Below are positions 45,175 through 54,020 of a stretch of 64,000 nucleotides of DNA, piece after piece. This DNA is from Desulfuromonadales bacterium (GTDB taxonomy: Bacteria > Desulfobacterota > Desulfuromonadia > Desulfuromonadales > Geopsychrobacteraceae): positions 1 to 64,000 of the forward strand of contig JAHYIY010000010.1 in the NCBI GenBank assembly GCA_019429255.1, given 5' to 3'. Numbering within the stretch: the stretch's first letter is position 1; every line of letters begins with the position of its first letter. The position numbers and the translations under genes were made by a program. The notes under the pieces are model-generated. The model saw nothing but the letters and a program-made list of their open reading frames with translations. It did no database searches and was not told the DNA's origin.

Positions 45175-45210
45175 CGCCGGTGGAGAAAACCAACTCCATC
45201 GGCGTTTTTT
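45175..45210 (+). terminator. Rho-independent terminator of acnA
   Basis: CGCCGGTGGAG and CTCCATCGGCG form an 11-bp stem (one G-U pair), 8-base loop, followed by six T residues, 30 bases after the acnA stop. Confidence 0.93.
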
Positions 45211-45223
45211 GTGGGTCAACTAT

Positions 45224-45931
45224 TCAATCAATCTCAATGTCGCTGATAATAACTTGCGTGCCGGCAACCTGCCAGCGGATATTGAAGCGGTCAAGACGAC
45301 AGCCGTATGAGCGCTGATCGTCTCCTTGGTGGCGATAAGCCGGACGTGGATCGAGGGACAGGGTTTCGCGGATCAGGGTTTCCAGTTCCGGCGCCTGAAC
45401 AGAAAAATCGATCAGTTTGCGCCGGGCCTGATCACTGAAGCTGACCTCCAGGCAGGATTGTGGCTCGCTGCCGGCAAAGCCGCCCTGCGCATTCGGAAGG
45501 CTGTCGGCATAGGGGATATAGGGCTTGATATCAATGATCGGCGTTGCATCGATCAGGTCTGCTCCCTGCACCTCCAGCGTCAATGCGCCAGGCTTGTTGT
45601 GAATGTCAAGCAATGTAACGGCGGACAGGCCGATGGGGTTGGGGCGAAAGGGGGAACGCGAGGCAAAGACCCCAACGCGGCGGTTGCCGCCCAGCCGGGG
45701 CGGTCGCACCGTCGGGCTCCACCCCTGATCAAGATGCTGGTGAAAAACAAAAAGTAGCCAGAGATGACTGAAGCCATCAAGACCACGAACAGCTTCGGCG
45801 GAGCTGTATTCGGGCAGAAACTTGACGGTGGCCCTGATCGACGGTGCCAGACCTGCCTGGCGCGGGGTTGCGAACTTTTCCCTGAACGGCGAGTGGATGA
45901 TGGCAATGGGGGACAGCTGCAGCTTATTCAT
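45224..45931 (-). CDS. trmO: tRNA (N6-threonylcarbamoyladenosine37-N6)-methyltransferase TrmO
   Basis: AdoMet-dependent methylation of t6A37 in threonine tRNAs. The 235-residue protein has the TsaA/TrmO core: IAIIHSPFREKFATPRQAGL, LDGFSHLWLLFVFHQH, GVFASRSPFRPNPIGLSAVTLLDI and DIKPYIPYADSLPNA. The start overlaps the stop of the upstream exporter gene by one base (TAATG), indicating coupling. No other tRNA genes are nearby. Confidence 0.92.
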   Translation of the reverse strand: MNKLQLSPIAIIHSPFREKFATPRQAGLAPSIRATVKFLPEYSSAEAVRGLDGFSHLWLLFVFHQHLDQGWSPTVRPPRLGGNRRVGVFASRSPFRPNPIGLSAVTLLDIHNKPGALTLEVQGADLIDATPIIDIKPYIPYADSLPNAQGGFAGSEPQSCLEVSFSDQARRKLIDFSVQAPELETLIRETLSLDPRPAYRHQGDDQRSYGCRLDRFNIRWQVAGTQVIISDIEID

Positions 45932-46842
45932 TAAACCCCCTTTGCTGATTGCAGATTGGTCAAAGGAGCTTTGCGACTGCTCAACCAGACCCCGAAGAAG
46001 ACCAGAATGCAGGCAAATAATTGTGACAGGTTAAGTTTGTCACCCAGAATGAGCATCCCCATGATCACAGCAAATACCGGAATCAAATTGACATATGCGG
46101 CGGCGCGATTAGCCGGAATTTTGCTGACACCGAAATTATAACAGCCGTAGGCCAGACAGCTGATGGCAACCCCGAGATAGATAACGGCCAGAGCAGGAAC
46201 CATTACCCAGCCGGCCGGCAGACCCGCACCCGGCAGTAGCAAAAAAGGGAAAAAAAACAGACTGCCGATAAAAGCCTGAAAAGCCGTCAGGAACAGGGGC
46301 GGGTAGTGACTGCTTAAGTGTTTGACCGAAATGGTATAGCCGGCAGCAAAAATCATCGCGAGAAACTCCAGAAAATTACCCAGTAAGGGGTTAGGCGCAT
46401 TGTCGCTGCTGTCTCCAGCCAGGCTCAACCAGATAACGCCACCAATTGCTACACCGAAGCCGATCAGGGTCTGGCGGCGAATCTGTTCCTTCAACAGACC
46501 CCAGGCCAGCACAGCCACCAACAAGGGCAGGATAGCGGAAATCATTCCGGCTTGGGAAGCACTGGTCAATTCAAGGGCTTTGGCTTCAAACAGAAAATAC
46601 AGACAGGGTTCGCAAAAAGCCATTAACAGCAGGTATTTGACATCTTTGCGGCGGAATATCAGACGCCGGAAAGATGGGATAAAGATAGAGAAACACAGGG
46701 TAGCAATCAGCATCCGGCCAAAAACCACCTGCATTGGATGATATCCCGTGAGCGCCAACTTCATGGCAACAAAAGAGCTGGCCCAGAGAATCATCGCCAG
46801 CAGCAGACAGATTTGTGGTAACCATTGATTGAATTTCCTCAC
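45931..46842 (-). CDS. EamA/DMT-family transporter
   Basis: A 303-residue inner-membrane protein with ten predicted helices in two EamA halves (ICLLLAMILWASSFVAMKLAL opening the first, FLEFLAMIFAAGYTISVKHLS the second; conserved P-x-x-A/G patterns). Members export metabolites such as amino acids or purines; the substrate cannot be assigned. Coupled to trmO downstream. Start near TGAGG. Confidence 0.85.
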   Translation of the reverse strand: MRKFNQWLPQICLLLAMILWASSFVAMKLALTGYHPMQVVFGRMLIATLCFSIFIPSFRRLIFRRKDVKYLLLMAFCEPCLYFLFEAKALELTSASQAGMISAILPLLVAVLAWGLLKEQIRRQTLIGFGVAIGGVIWLSLAGDSSDNAPNPLLGNFLEFLAMIFAAGYTISVKHLSSHYPPLFLTAFQAFIGSLFFFPFLLLPGAGLPAGWVMVPALAVIYLGVAISCLAYGCYNFGVSKIPANRAAAYVNLIPVFAVIMGMLILGDKLNLSQLFACILVFFGVWLSSRKAPLTNLQSAKGV

Positions 46843-47033
46843 CTAAGTACTCCATAGTAAGATTCAGCCGGAAGATAATACCCCCTGATAAATCTTTCCA
46901 TCAAAAAACATAAGGAACCATTATTGTCTTGTAAGAGAGACAGAGAAATTTTCACTACCAACAAATAACCTGATAGGGTAACTTTTCTGATTGCAGGGCG
47001 AATAACAGGAAAACCCTTATTGCGGAGAACAGC

Positions 47034-48008
47034 ATGCTAATCTGTGAGCAATGTATACCTACCTTTGACGATACCCTCAACCACCACCAGATTCAGCTGG
47101 AGCGTCAAACGATTTTCACCCTCCAGATCAATGTCGGCAAGCTATGTAATCAATCCTGCGCCCATTGCCATGTTGACGCCGGCCCCTGGCGCGACGAGAT
47201 GATGACGACAACGACCTTTGACCGACTGATTGAGCTGCTGGAGCAGTCGCCTGCTGTGCAAACCGTCGATATGACCGGCGGTGCACCGGAACTCAACCCC
47301 AACTTTCGTCCCTTCGTGAAGAAGGTCAGGGCGCTGGGCAAGAACCTTCTGCTGCGCTGTAATCTGACCGTGCTGTTTGAGCCCGGGCAGGAAGATACCG
47401 CCGCATTTCTGGCACAACAGCGGGTCGAAGTCGTAGCTTCTTTGCCCTGCTATCTCGAAGATAATGTCAACAATCAGCGTGGTGACGGGGTGTTTGCTAA
47501 AAGCATCAAGGCCCTTAAGCAACTCAACGCTCTGGGTTACGGGCAGCCCGACGCAGAGTTGCAATTAAATCTGGTTTACAACCCCGTCGGAGCGCATTTG
47601 CCACCCAGTCAAACCGCTTTGGAACAGGCCTATCGCGAGCAACTTATGGGTCGGTTCGGGATTGTTTTCAACCGGCTCTATACCCTCTCCAACATTCCGG
47701 TAACCCGTTATGCCCAGCATTTGCATCGAAACCAGCAGTATGATGACTATCTGAATCTGCTGGTGGAGAACTTCAACCCCGTCGCTGCGCGCAACCTCAT
47801 GTGTCTGCAACAGGTCTCTGTCGCCTGGGATGGTAGCCTTTATGACTGTGATTTTAATCAGATGGTTAACCTTCCCGTGGGCGGTGAGGTCTGCAACATC
47901 TGGGATATCGAACGTCTCGAACAGGTCCCTCGCCGCATCGCCACCGCTGAGCATTGTTTCGGCTGCAGCGCTGGTGCCGGCAGTTCCTGTGGCGGAGCAC
48001 TGCTATGA
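47034..48008 (+). CDS. arsS: Arsenosugar biosynthesis radical SAM protein ArsS
   Basis: A 324-residue radical SAM enzyme. The cluster motif is CNQSCAHCH (C-x3-C-x2-C), followed by TGGAPELNP and LLLRCNLTVL. The C-terminal block CLQQVSVAWDGSLYDCDFNQM and the ending HCFGCSAGAGSSCGGAL are the signature of ArsS, which attaches the adenosyl group during arsenosugar formation. No arsM or other ars gene is nearby. Repeat A begins 16 bases after the stop. Confidence 0.88.
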   Translation: MLICEQCIPTFDDTLNHHQIQLERQTIFTLQINVGKLCNQSCAHCHVDAGPWRDEMMTTTTFDRLIELLEQSPAVQTVDMTGGAPELNPNFRPFVKKVRALGKNLLLRCNLTVLFEPGQEDTAAFLAQQRVEVVASLPCYLEDNVNNQRGDGVFAKSIKALKQLNALGYGQPDAELQLNLVYNPVGAHLPPSQTALEQAYREQLMGRFGIVFNRLYTLSNIPVTRYAQHLHRNQQYDDYLNLLVENFNPVAARNLMCLQQVSVAWDGSLYDCDFNQMVNLPVGGEVCNIWDIERLEQVPRRIATAEHCFGCSAGAGSSCGGALL

Positions 48009-48023
48009 GCTTCGAGACGATCG

Positions 48024-48172
48024 TAACTATTCAGCGCTATCCTTGCGCAGGGCCTTTGGATCCTGTGGCAAGGGTTTTTGTCGCCATGGACGGCGACAAA
48101 AAGCGGTCATGGAAGACCCAACGGGAAACAATCGCGTCCCTTGACATAGGATTCAAAGGCCCGGTGCTGAAC
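48024..48172 (+). repeat. Dispersed repeat A, copy 1
   Basis: 149 bases almost identical (about 93-95% by eye) to the reverse complement of 57692-57841. Ends carry a short inverted repeat TTCAGC/GCTGAA. Inside, TTTTTGTCGCC and GGCGACAAAAA form a perfect 11-bp hairpin. One frame stays open in both copies and continues into arsS-flanking DNA as an ATG-started frame (48005). Confidence 0.85.
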
Positions 48173-48336
48173 AGATACAGACGATCAATGAAACCCGCAG
48201 TCAATCGATTCAGAATTATTACGGGGATGTGCTGCAAAGCAGTCATGATCTACGGACCACCTCAGGGTTTTCACAACCACTCTGGTTTTTTTCTCTGTCA
48301 TCCCTCAGCCGTAGCCGATACGCCAGGAGCCAGCCC

Positions 48337-49029
48337 ATGCTGTTGATCTGTTTCCGCCAAATCGTTCTGATCCTCATGCTGATGGGGGGATCTCTTGTTC
48401 AGGCGGCGGATCTGCGATTATCTTTTGGCGATCCTGAACAGGGAATTGCCGACGGTTGGCGTGAGCAGCATTTTCGCGCGACAGATCCGACGCAGTACCG
48501 CTTGCTCGAAGATGGTGGCGAGGTGGTGCTGCAGGCTGAAAGCCGCAAGCAGGCGTCGGGGCTGGTGTATGAAATCGATGTCGATCTCGCCTCCTATCCG
48601 ATTCTCGTATGGCGCTGGAAGGTAGAGGGTATTATTCCTGCCGGAAACGCCCTGACCAGGGAGGGAGATGACTATCCTGCCCGCGTCTATGTGGTGTTTC
48701 CCCACTGGTTCAAGCCCAAAACCAGAAGTATCAACTACATCTGGGCCAATCGCCTGGCGCAAGGGGAGGTCGTTCCCAACCCCTTTTTCGGTAATGCCCG
48801 CATGATGGCGGTGCAAAGCGGAAATGAGCGGGCCGGCACCTGGATTACAGAATGTCGTAATGTTTATCAGGATTACCGCGAGATTTTTGGCGATGCTCCG
48901 CCAACAGCCGGAGCCATCGCCCTGATGACCGATACCGATAATACCGGCGGAGAAGCCCGCGCCTGGTACGCCGATATCCGTCTGGTGGCGGCAGACAAGG
49001 ATGCTGATCCGCCCCTTTACTGCCCCTGA
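48337..49029 (+). CDS. DUF3047 periplasmic protein
   Basis: A 230-residue exported protein: signal peptide (RQIVLILMLMGGSLVQAA, cleavage before DLR) and a DUF3047 domain with WRWKVEGIIPAGNALTREGDDYPARVYVVFP, INYIWANRLAQGEVVPNP, ERAGTWITECRNVYQDYREIFGD and AIALMTDTDNTGGEARAWYADI. The fold is probably a jelly-roll-like carbohydrate-binding type; function unknown. AGGAG stands seven bases before the chosen ATG, while the longer frame reads back into repeat A flanks. Confidence 0.85.
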   Translation: MLLICFRQIVLILMLMGGSLVQAADLRLSFGDPEQGIADGWREQHFRATDPTQYRLLEDGGEVVLQAESRKQASGLVYEIDVDLASYPILVWRWKVEGIIPAGNALTREGDDYPARVYVVFPHWFKPKTRSINYIWANRLAQGEVVPNPFFGNARMMAVQSGNERAGTWITECRNVYQDYREIFGDAPPTAGAIALMTDTDNTGGEARAWYADIRLVAADKDADPPLYCP

Positions 49030-49449
49030 GCAGGCTTGATGTTGTTGCCAATACTCCTTCCTTGGAGCCGTTTTTGAACCGCCGCCGCAGTCTGATCAGG
49101 GTTTTCTTCAGGGAGGGTGTAGGGAAGTCAGAACAGTTCGGGTGAAAAAACCGTTGGCAGTTTGGCAGCCGCTTTAACCGTCCTGTTCCCAGATATCAGG
49201 GTTTGTAAGAATAGTCAAAGGTCATCTTCTCAGGCGCATGAAGGAAAACAGAATGACTTGCGAGACTCTCTTATTGCATTTCTGACAATTCCAATCATGC
49301 CGGTGCCATTCGACTTATTGCTTCGGCGACAAAACAGTTAAAAGTTGAACTTACATCCTCATTCCCGCGAAAGCGGGAATCCAGTGAGATTTTAGGCTGT
49401 TAAAGAACGGATCCCCAATTAAGGCACGCGGGGATGACAGGTTATTTAC
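49030..49449. other. Intergenic region with REP-like repeat
   Basis: About 420 bases between convergent genes, with no supported coding frame. The right part contains repeat C copy 2 with its perfect hairpin. The left part is featureless to me. Confidence 0.5.
49361..49439 (+). repeat. REP-like repeat C, copy 2
   Basis: ATTCCCGC and GCGGGAAT form a perfect 8-bp hairpin with a GAAA loop (49361-49380). A second half (49409-49439) matches copy 1 at 22640-22670. Such hairpins are typical intergenic repeats, often at transcript ends. Confidence 0.7.
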
Positions 49450-50502
49450 TCACCGGAGTAATAACATCCTTCTAACCGGGCGCAAGGACACCAATATCAG
49501 CAGGATCAGGGCGCTCCACTCCAACCACAGGGGCAGCAATTCCTGCACGGCACCGATCTGTGCCGGAACTTCAATGCTAAATTCCCTGACAACCCCGTCA
49601 ACCAGCACTCCGAGTACCAAGGAAGTAGAAACAATACCGATCAGGTAGCAGCCAAGGGCACGATTGCCCATTTCCCGGCGCAGCACTCCGAGGGTGGCCA
49701 GACTTGTGATCGGGCCTGCCAGCAGGAATACCAGTACCGTACCCGGGGAGACCCCAGCCACCAGCATGGCTGCGGCGATGGGCGTCGCGGCGGTGGCACA
49801 GATGTACAACGGAATACCGATCACCGCCATGAGCAACATCGGCCCGAGACCACTGCCGTAAGCGGCCAGGGCTTGCGGCGGCACAAAGGCCAGAAGCAGA
49901 CCCGCCATCACCAGACCGATCACCAACCAGAGGCGAATATCATCCAGGAGCTCACCGAAAGCATAACTCACGCCGTTACGCAACCGATCGACAAAGGGAA
50001 GCTTGGCGGCATTCTGCGGCACTGATTTGCAAGTACAGGTATCCTTGCAAGCAATATTGTCGGAAGACACTGAGTCAGGAGACAAGGGGAGATTGGTTGC
50101 AGATCTGTCTGATGTGGCAACAAGCAACCCAGTGATGATGGCAGTGACCACAGCGCCACTCGCCCGTACTATAGCCATGAAGGGTCCGAGCAGAGCATAG
50201 GTGATGGCGAGGGAGTCGACCCCGATGCCGGGGGTCCCAATGAGAAACGCGGTGGTTGGCCCACGGCCGGCACCGCCCCGGTGTAGCGCCAGAGCCGTCG
50301 GAATGGCTCCACAGGAACATAGTGGCAAAGGAGCTCCGATGACCGCTGCACGGGCGATGTCCAGCAGGTCGGATCCGCCAATCAGACGCTGCAGAACATC
50401 TTCAGGCACAAAGGCTTTGATCAGCCCGGCGGCAAAAAACCCAACCAGCAGCCAGGGTGCAGCTGTTAGGGCAATGGAGAGAATTTCGTTAAGGATGATC
50501 AT
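49450..50502 (-). CDS. Permease, SO_0444-type Cu/Zn efflux family
   Basis: A 350-residue inner-membrane protein with two halves of about four helices each. GAPLPLCSCGAIPTALALHRGGAGRGPTTAFLIGTPGIGVDS is the family signature (PxCxCG-type). The cytoplasmic linker has four Cys in CKDTCTCK-like context (ACKDTCTCKS), suggesting metal binding. A second signature is VIGIPLYICATAATPIAAAML. Proposed role: heavy-metal efflux. The ATG start is preferred to an upstream TTG. No metal regulator is adjacent. Confidence 0.85.
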   Translation of the reverse strand: MIILNEILSIALTAAPWLLVGFFAAGLIKAFVPEDVLQRLIGGSDLLDIARAAVIGAPLPLCSCGAIPTALALHRGGAGRGPTTAFLIGTPGIGVDSLAITYALLGPFMAIVRASGAVVTAIITGLLVATSDRSATNLPLSPDSVSSDNIACKDTCTCKSVPQNAAKLPFVDRLRNGVSYAFGELLDDIRLWLVIGLVMAGLLLAFVPPQALAAYGSGLGPMLLMAVIGIPLYICATAATPIAAAMLVAGVSPGTVLVFLLAGPITSLATLGVLRREMGNRALGCYLIGIVSTSLVLGVLVDGVVREFSIEVPAQIGAVQELLPLWLEWSALILLILVSLRPVRRMLLLR

Positions 50503-51133
50503 GTGTCGGATTCCAATCAAGGGTTATCTGTCGAAATGATTTGTTGTACCATTATCAAGTATCATCCGAAGACCGCTGACTCCACAACCCACTGACAGGA
50601 TTATCCTTGCGCGGGGACCAGCAACAACATAATAAATCGTCCTCACCGGAGCCACAAGACAGCGCTGCTGAACTCCAATCCCAGGTGAGAGAAGCAAAAG
50701 AGTGGCACCAGGAATAGTCGCAAAATCATTGTTGGTGTAGACGGGCATTCTTGCCCTTGCCATAGCAAATGGTGCTCTAGGTGAAGCCGCTCTGACGCCA
50801 AAATCGGGCCAAGCGCCCGGCCTTTCCCTGCGCGCTTTTTTCCTTTCAGCGCTGAGCGTATGTGTGGCGTATTTTGTTCTACCTGGTTGGGGGCGACAAA
50901 ACCGTGACAGCTTGCTGCCATTGGTGGAGGCTGGTTAGTCCTCACGCTGATATGACATGGGGTCTTGTACCCGTGCGGATCTGGACACATAAGATTGACG
51001 GACTAAAAGAAAGTGACTTTATTCTTGCGGCAAAGATCAGCGTATTGAAAAAACGGGCATCCTAATATCAGCAGAACGGGCAGGAGACCGGATATTCGGT
51101 GGCCGGAACCGATCAGGTTTTTATTCTGATTGC
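50503..51133. other. 631-base intergenic region, no supported gene
   Basis: Several overlapping open frames on both strands are shadows of one another and lack ribosome sites or recognisable motifs. The region includes the permease promoter. A G+C-rich dyad GCGCTTGGCCCGATT.../...GGGCCAAGCGCCCGGCC-like patch lies around 50800-50825. Its size suggests a lost gene or an unrecognised RNA. Confidence 0.4.
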
Positions 51134-51805
51134 TTAAGAGACCCACCGGGTTTCTGAGCGGTTTTGCCAGCGTCCCAGCAGCCAGCGCCCCAGCCCCATC
51201 CCAACTAGCGTCATGAACATCACCGGGAGAAAGTGCCAGACTACAAGCTGCACTGGATCATCACTGGGATCCACCAGCCGCAGCAGGATATAACCCAGGC
51301 CGGCAACGCACAGACCGATCATGCTCCCGGCCCAGCAGCAGCGGGTGGGGGCGGCTTTGGCTGTGACATAAAACATGACTCCCCCCGGTAGCAGCCCGTA
51401 GAGGATGATGCGCACGACACAATCAAAGCGACCCAATTGTAGGCACTCACTTAAAGTCAGGGTACTGAAGTTCCACATGCCGTAGATAAGCAAGCCGGCA
51501 AACAGGCCCAGGGGTAGTAAGGGCACAAAGCGGACCCAGGGTTTCTGGTTGATGTCGGGCAGGCTGAGCCAGCCGGCAGCCAGCGTACTGAGCAGCACAA
51601 CGCCCAGCATCAGCAGGACTTCAGTTAAAAACAGGCTTTGCTGAATTTTCTGACCGATATCGTCGCGCAACCCGTGGCTCACTAACAACAGGGCAAAGTA
51701 GAGGGTCATCAGCATCAACAGGCGCAACACGACAGCGGAAGCCTTGGGTGCAGCCTTTGGCGCGCCTGCTTGGGCAAGTCGGGTGATAAGATCACTGGTT
51801 TGCAT
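51134..51805 (-). CDS. NrsF-type anti-sigma factor (DUF1109)
   Basis: A 223-residue protein with six predicted membrane helices and short N-terminal cytoplasmic part (SDLITRLAQ). It matches DUF1109/NrsF proteins, which hold an ECF sigma factor at the membrane. The coding end of the sigma gene overlaps its start by 14 bases. Conserved cysteines occur (LSECLQLGRFDCVVRI, PTRCCWAGS), as in NrsF proteins that respond to metals or oxidants. Confidence 0.85.
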   Translation of the reverse strand: MQTSDLITRLAQAGAPKAAPKASAVVLRLLMLMTLYFALLLVSHGLRDDIGQKIQQSLFLTEVLLMLGVVLLSTLAAGWLSLPDINQKPWVRFVPLLPLGLFAGLLIYGMWNFSTLTLSECLQLGRFDCVVRIILYGLLPGGVMFYVTAKAAPTRCCWAGSMIGLCVAGLGYILLRLVDPSDDPVQLVVWHFLPVMFMTLVGMGLGRWLLGRWQNRSETRWVS

Positions 51806-52361
51806 GAGAATCTTCCTGTTGGGCCTGTAGCGCCAGGGTTTTCATGGCGCGGTGGACGGCGACCTTGACGGCGCCCTCAGTCATGCCGAGGCTGTTCCCC
51901 ACGTCCCGGGCACTATGCCCTTCGATTTTCATCATCTGGATAATAGTTCGCTCCCGCGGGGATAAGGTTTCAAGTAATCTGTCAAGCTGTTGACGATCAT
52001 CCAGTGCCATCCGCAACTCCGGTGCCCTCTGTTCTGCAACAGCCTCCAGTTCCACCTGGATTCCCGCCGCTTTACGTCGGTAATGGCTGCGCAGATGATC
52101 CTTGATCTTGTAATCGGCAATGGCAAACATCCAGTTCAAAAAAGAGCGATCGCTATTGAAGGTGTGTCCGGCGCGATGGACGGCCAGCAGGACGTCCTGT
52201 ACCTGATCCTCCAACTCGCTGTGATCCCCCAGGCGCTTGTAGATAAAACCCCGAATCATTGGAGCGATATCCGTTAGCAGTTGATGGTAAGCCTTGCCGT
52301 CACCCGTCTGGGCTTTACGCATGGCTTCGGCAAGCTGCCGATCTGTTGGTGAAGGAGCCAT
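51792..52361 (-). CDS. ECF RNA polymerase sigma factor (SigF/NrsF-linked)
   Basis: A 189-residue sigma-70 family factor with regions 2 (FIYKRLGDHSELEDQVQDVLLAVHRAGHTFNSDRSFLNWMFAIADYKIKDHLRSHYRR) and 4 (LETLSPRERTIIQMMKIEGHSARDVGNSLGMTEGAVKVAVHRAMKTLA). It pairs with the NrsF-like anti-sigma downstream. GGAAG precedes the start. Target genes are not evident; the nearby permease is 600 bases further on the same strand. Confidence 0.92.
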   Translation of the reverse strand: MAPSPTDRQLAEAMRKAQTGDGKAYHQLLTDIAPMIRGFIYKRLGDHSELEDQVQDVLLAVHRAGHTFNSDRSFLNWMFAIADYKIKDHLRSHYRRKAAGIQVELEAVAEQRAPELRMALDDRQQLDRLLETLSPRERTIIQMMKIEGHSARDVGNSLGMTEGAVKVAVHRAMKTLALQAQQEDSHANQ

Positions 52362-52416
52362 CTTGGGTCTTCCGATAGTGATTTATTTGCAGAAACCATA
52401 GCATGATACGCTGAAT

Positions 52417-52542
52417 ATGATAAAAACAAACCTCTTCGCTTTTGCCTTCGCTTTTGGCGAGGTCAAGCAGATGATGACCCGGACGTACGAGTCAACGCGT
52501 CAATGGTTGGGTGATGGCAGTCTAGATCGGGATGATGACTAG
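52417..52542 (+). CDS. Possible 41-residue small protein
   Basis: An open frame beginning MIKTNLFAFAFAFGEVKQ and ending in an acidic tail lies in the 261-base gap between the sigma gene and the Crp gene. It lacks a clear ribosome binding site, and no homologue is known to me. It may be fortuitous. Confidence 0.2.
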   Translation: MIKTNLFAFAFAFGEVKQMMTRTYESTRQWLGDGSLDRDDD

Positions 52543-52622
52543 GCAGGGATTGTGCCGCATCGCCATGACATGTGATCATAAGTGACTATGCAGTTTCTGG
52601 TGCGAATAATCGCCACCAGTAC

Positions 52623-53303
52623 TTATCTTTCTTGCTTTTTTAAGGCCTCAAGATCAGGAATCAACAAAGAGCGGTAGGCGGTTTGCAGAAGTCCTGCACG
52701 TTTGAGCCGGGCGATTTCCTCAGCGACAGCTTCACGCGTTGCTCCCACCAGATAGGCAATATCCTTCTGCGTAATTGTCAGCCTGATGCCGTTTGCTTCC
52801 TTGATTCCGTGACGTTCGGTGAGGCGTAGCAAGGTTGTTTTGAGTCGTTCCGAGACAGATTTAAAGGTCAGATCCTGGAGACGGGTTTCCAATTCGCGCA
52901 GGCGAAAGCCGATCAACTTCATGATATTGAAGGTCAACTCCGGATGTTCAGTCAGAAATTTATTAAAATGGGTGCGGCTGAAGATACAGACCAGGCTGTC
53001 CTCGGTAGCTTCGGCAAAGTGTGAGCGCCTTTTTTCATCGGTGACGGCCAGTTCTCCAAAAATTTCACCAGGGCCTAAGACATCGAGCGTGATTTCATTA
53101 CCTTCGGCATTCACCATTCCCAGGCGAACCCGCCCTTTTTTAACCAGATAAATCTTGTCACTGACATCACGGGACAGATAAAAAGGCTGGCCACGGAGGC
53201 ATTCCTCCATTTTGCTGATACCTGCCAGATATGACTTGTCCTCATCACTGAGGTTGGCAAAAACCCCGCCGGCATTCTTGATGTACCAGATTTTATCCTG
53301 CAT
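52623..53303 (-). CDS. Crp/Fnr-family transcription regulator (1)
   Basis: 226 residues: cyclic-nucleotide-binding-like beta barrel (about 15-135, with PGEIFGELAVTDEKRR), dimer helix, and winged helix (ITQKDIAYLVGATREAVAEEIARLKRAGLL). The barrel lacks the complete cAMP phosphate cassette and the cysteines of FNR, so ligand is unknown (haem or redox signals are used by relatives). The ATG with CGGAGAAG upstream is chosen. Divergent from the tlpA-ccdA pair, which it may control. Confidence 0.9.
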   Translation of the reverse strand: MQDKIWYIKNAGGVFANLSDEDKSYLAGISKMEECLRGQPFYLSRDVSDKIYLVKKGRVRLGMVNAEGNEITLDVLGPGEIFGELAVTDEKRRSHFAEATEDSLVCIFSRTHFNKFLTEHPELTFNIMKLIGFRLRELETRLQDLTFKSVSERLKTTLLRLTERHGIKEANGIRLTITQKDIAYLVGATREAVAEEIARLKRAGLLQTAYRSLLIPDLEALKKQER

Positions 53304-53481
53304 TCTTTCTTCTCCGATAAACATTAAGGCCCTATTTTAACAGGTTTTTACTTGATTAAAAGAATTAACTTAACAAATAATTCCACCACTTTTACAAAAA
53401 GTATCCCAGCTTATATTTAAACGGGTTCAAATAGCGTTCTAATGACAAAAAAGCACTGAAAATCTTTCAGGAGCCGAAACG

Positions 53482-53997
53482 ATGAAAAAAAATAATTCTG
53501 CCGGGAATGTTCTTTGTTGTGCCCTATTCATTATTGCTCTGACCTGTTTTTTTGCCTCAACAGCGATGGCTTTGAAAATCGGAGATAGCGCACCGGATTT
53601 TGCAGTGCTGGATATGCAGGGTATTCAGAGAACCATGACGGATTATCAGGGGCAGGTGGTCATCGTTAATTTCTGGGCGACCTACTGCCCGCCTTGTCGT
53701 GAGGAAAAGCCGTCGATGGAGAAATTTTATCAGGAGAACAAAGATCAGGGATTGCAAATTCTTGCGGTCACCGGTGAGAAAAAACGGTCGGTAGAAAGAT
53801 ATCTAAAAAAATTCCCTTTAAGTTTAAAAGTGTTACGGGATGAACAAGGAACAATGCATAGATCCTATGGTGTATTAAGTTATCCACAGAGCTTTGTCGT
53901 GGATCGTCACGGAACAATTGTTCACGTCTTTTTTGGATCACAAGACTGGACCGGTCGTGCGGTTTCAGAGGTGATTTTCCCTTTGCTGGCAGAATAA
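53482..53997 (+). CDS. TlpA/ResA-like thiol-disulfide oxidoreductase
   Basis: A 171-residue periplasmic thioredoxin-fold protein with signal peptide (VLCCALFIIALTCFFASTAMA) and active site FWATYCPPCREEKPSM, plus cis-proline in SYPQSFVVDRHG. It probably reduces or delivers electrons to apocytochrome c or other exported thiols. CAGGAG precedes the start. It is followed 23 bases later by a CcdA membrane partner, which would supply electrons. Confidence 0.92.
   Translation: MKKNNSAGNVLCCALFIIALTCFFASTAMALKIGDSAPDFAVLDMQGIQRTMTDYQGQVVIVNFWATYCPPCREEKPSMEKFYQENKDQGLQILAVTGEKKRSVERYLKKFPLSLKVLRDEQGTMHRSYGVLSYPQSFVVDRHGTIVHVFFGSQDWTGRAVSEVIFPLLAE
53880..53888 (+). promoter_or_regulatory. Perfect DnaA box inside tlpA-like gene
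   Basis: TTATCCACA lies within the coding sequence of the thioredoxin-like gene. As an isolated 9-mer, it could be chance. Confidence 0.3.
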
Positions 53998-54020
53998 ACG
54001 GCCGGTAGCGAGAACAATTT

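Noticed and set aside
47034-48008. Selenocysteine codon in arsS
   Set aside because: All motif cysteines are encoded by TGC/TGT and the only TGA is the natural stop after GGAL.
50643-50990. 115-codon minus-strand frame as a gene
   Set aside because: No ribosome site, mixed low-complexity composition and overlap with other equally open frames; no recognisable domain.
53340-53400. FNR-type binding site upstream of the TlpA-like gene
   Set aside because: Only a half-site TTGAT is present without the matching second arm.
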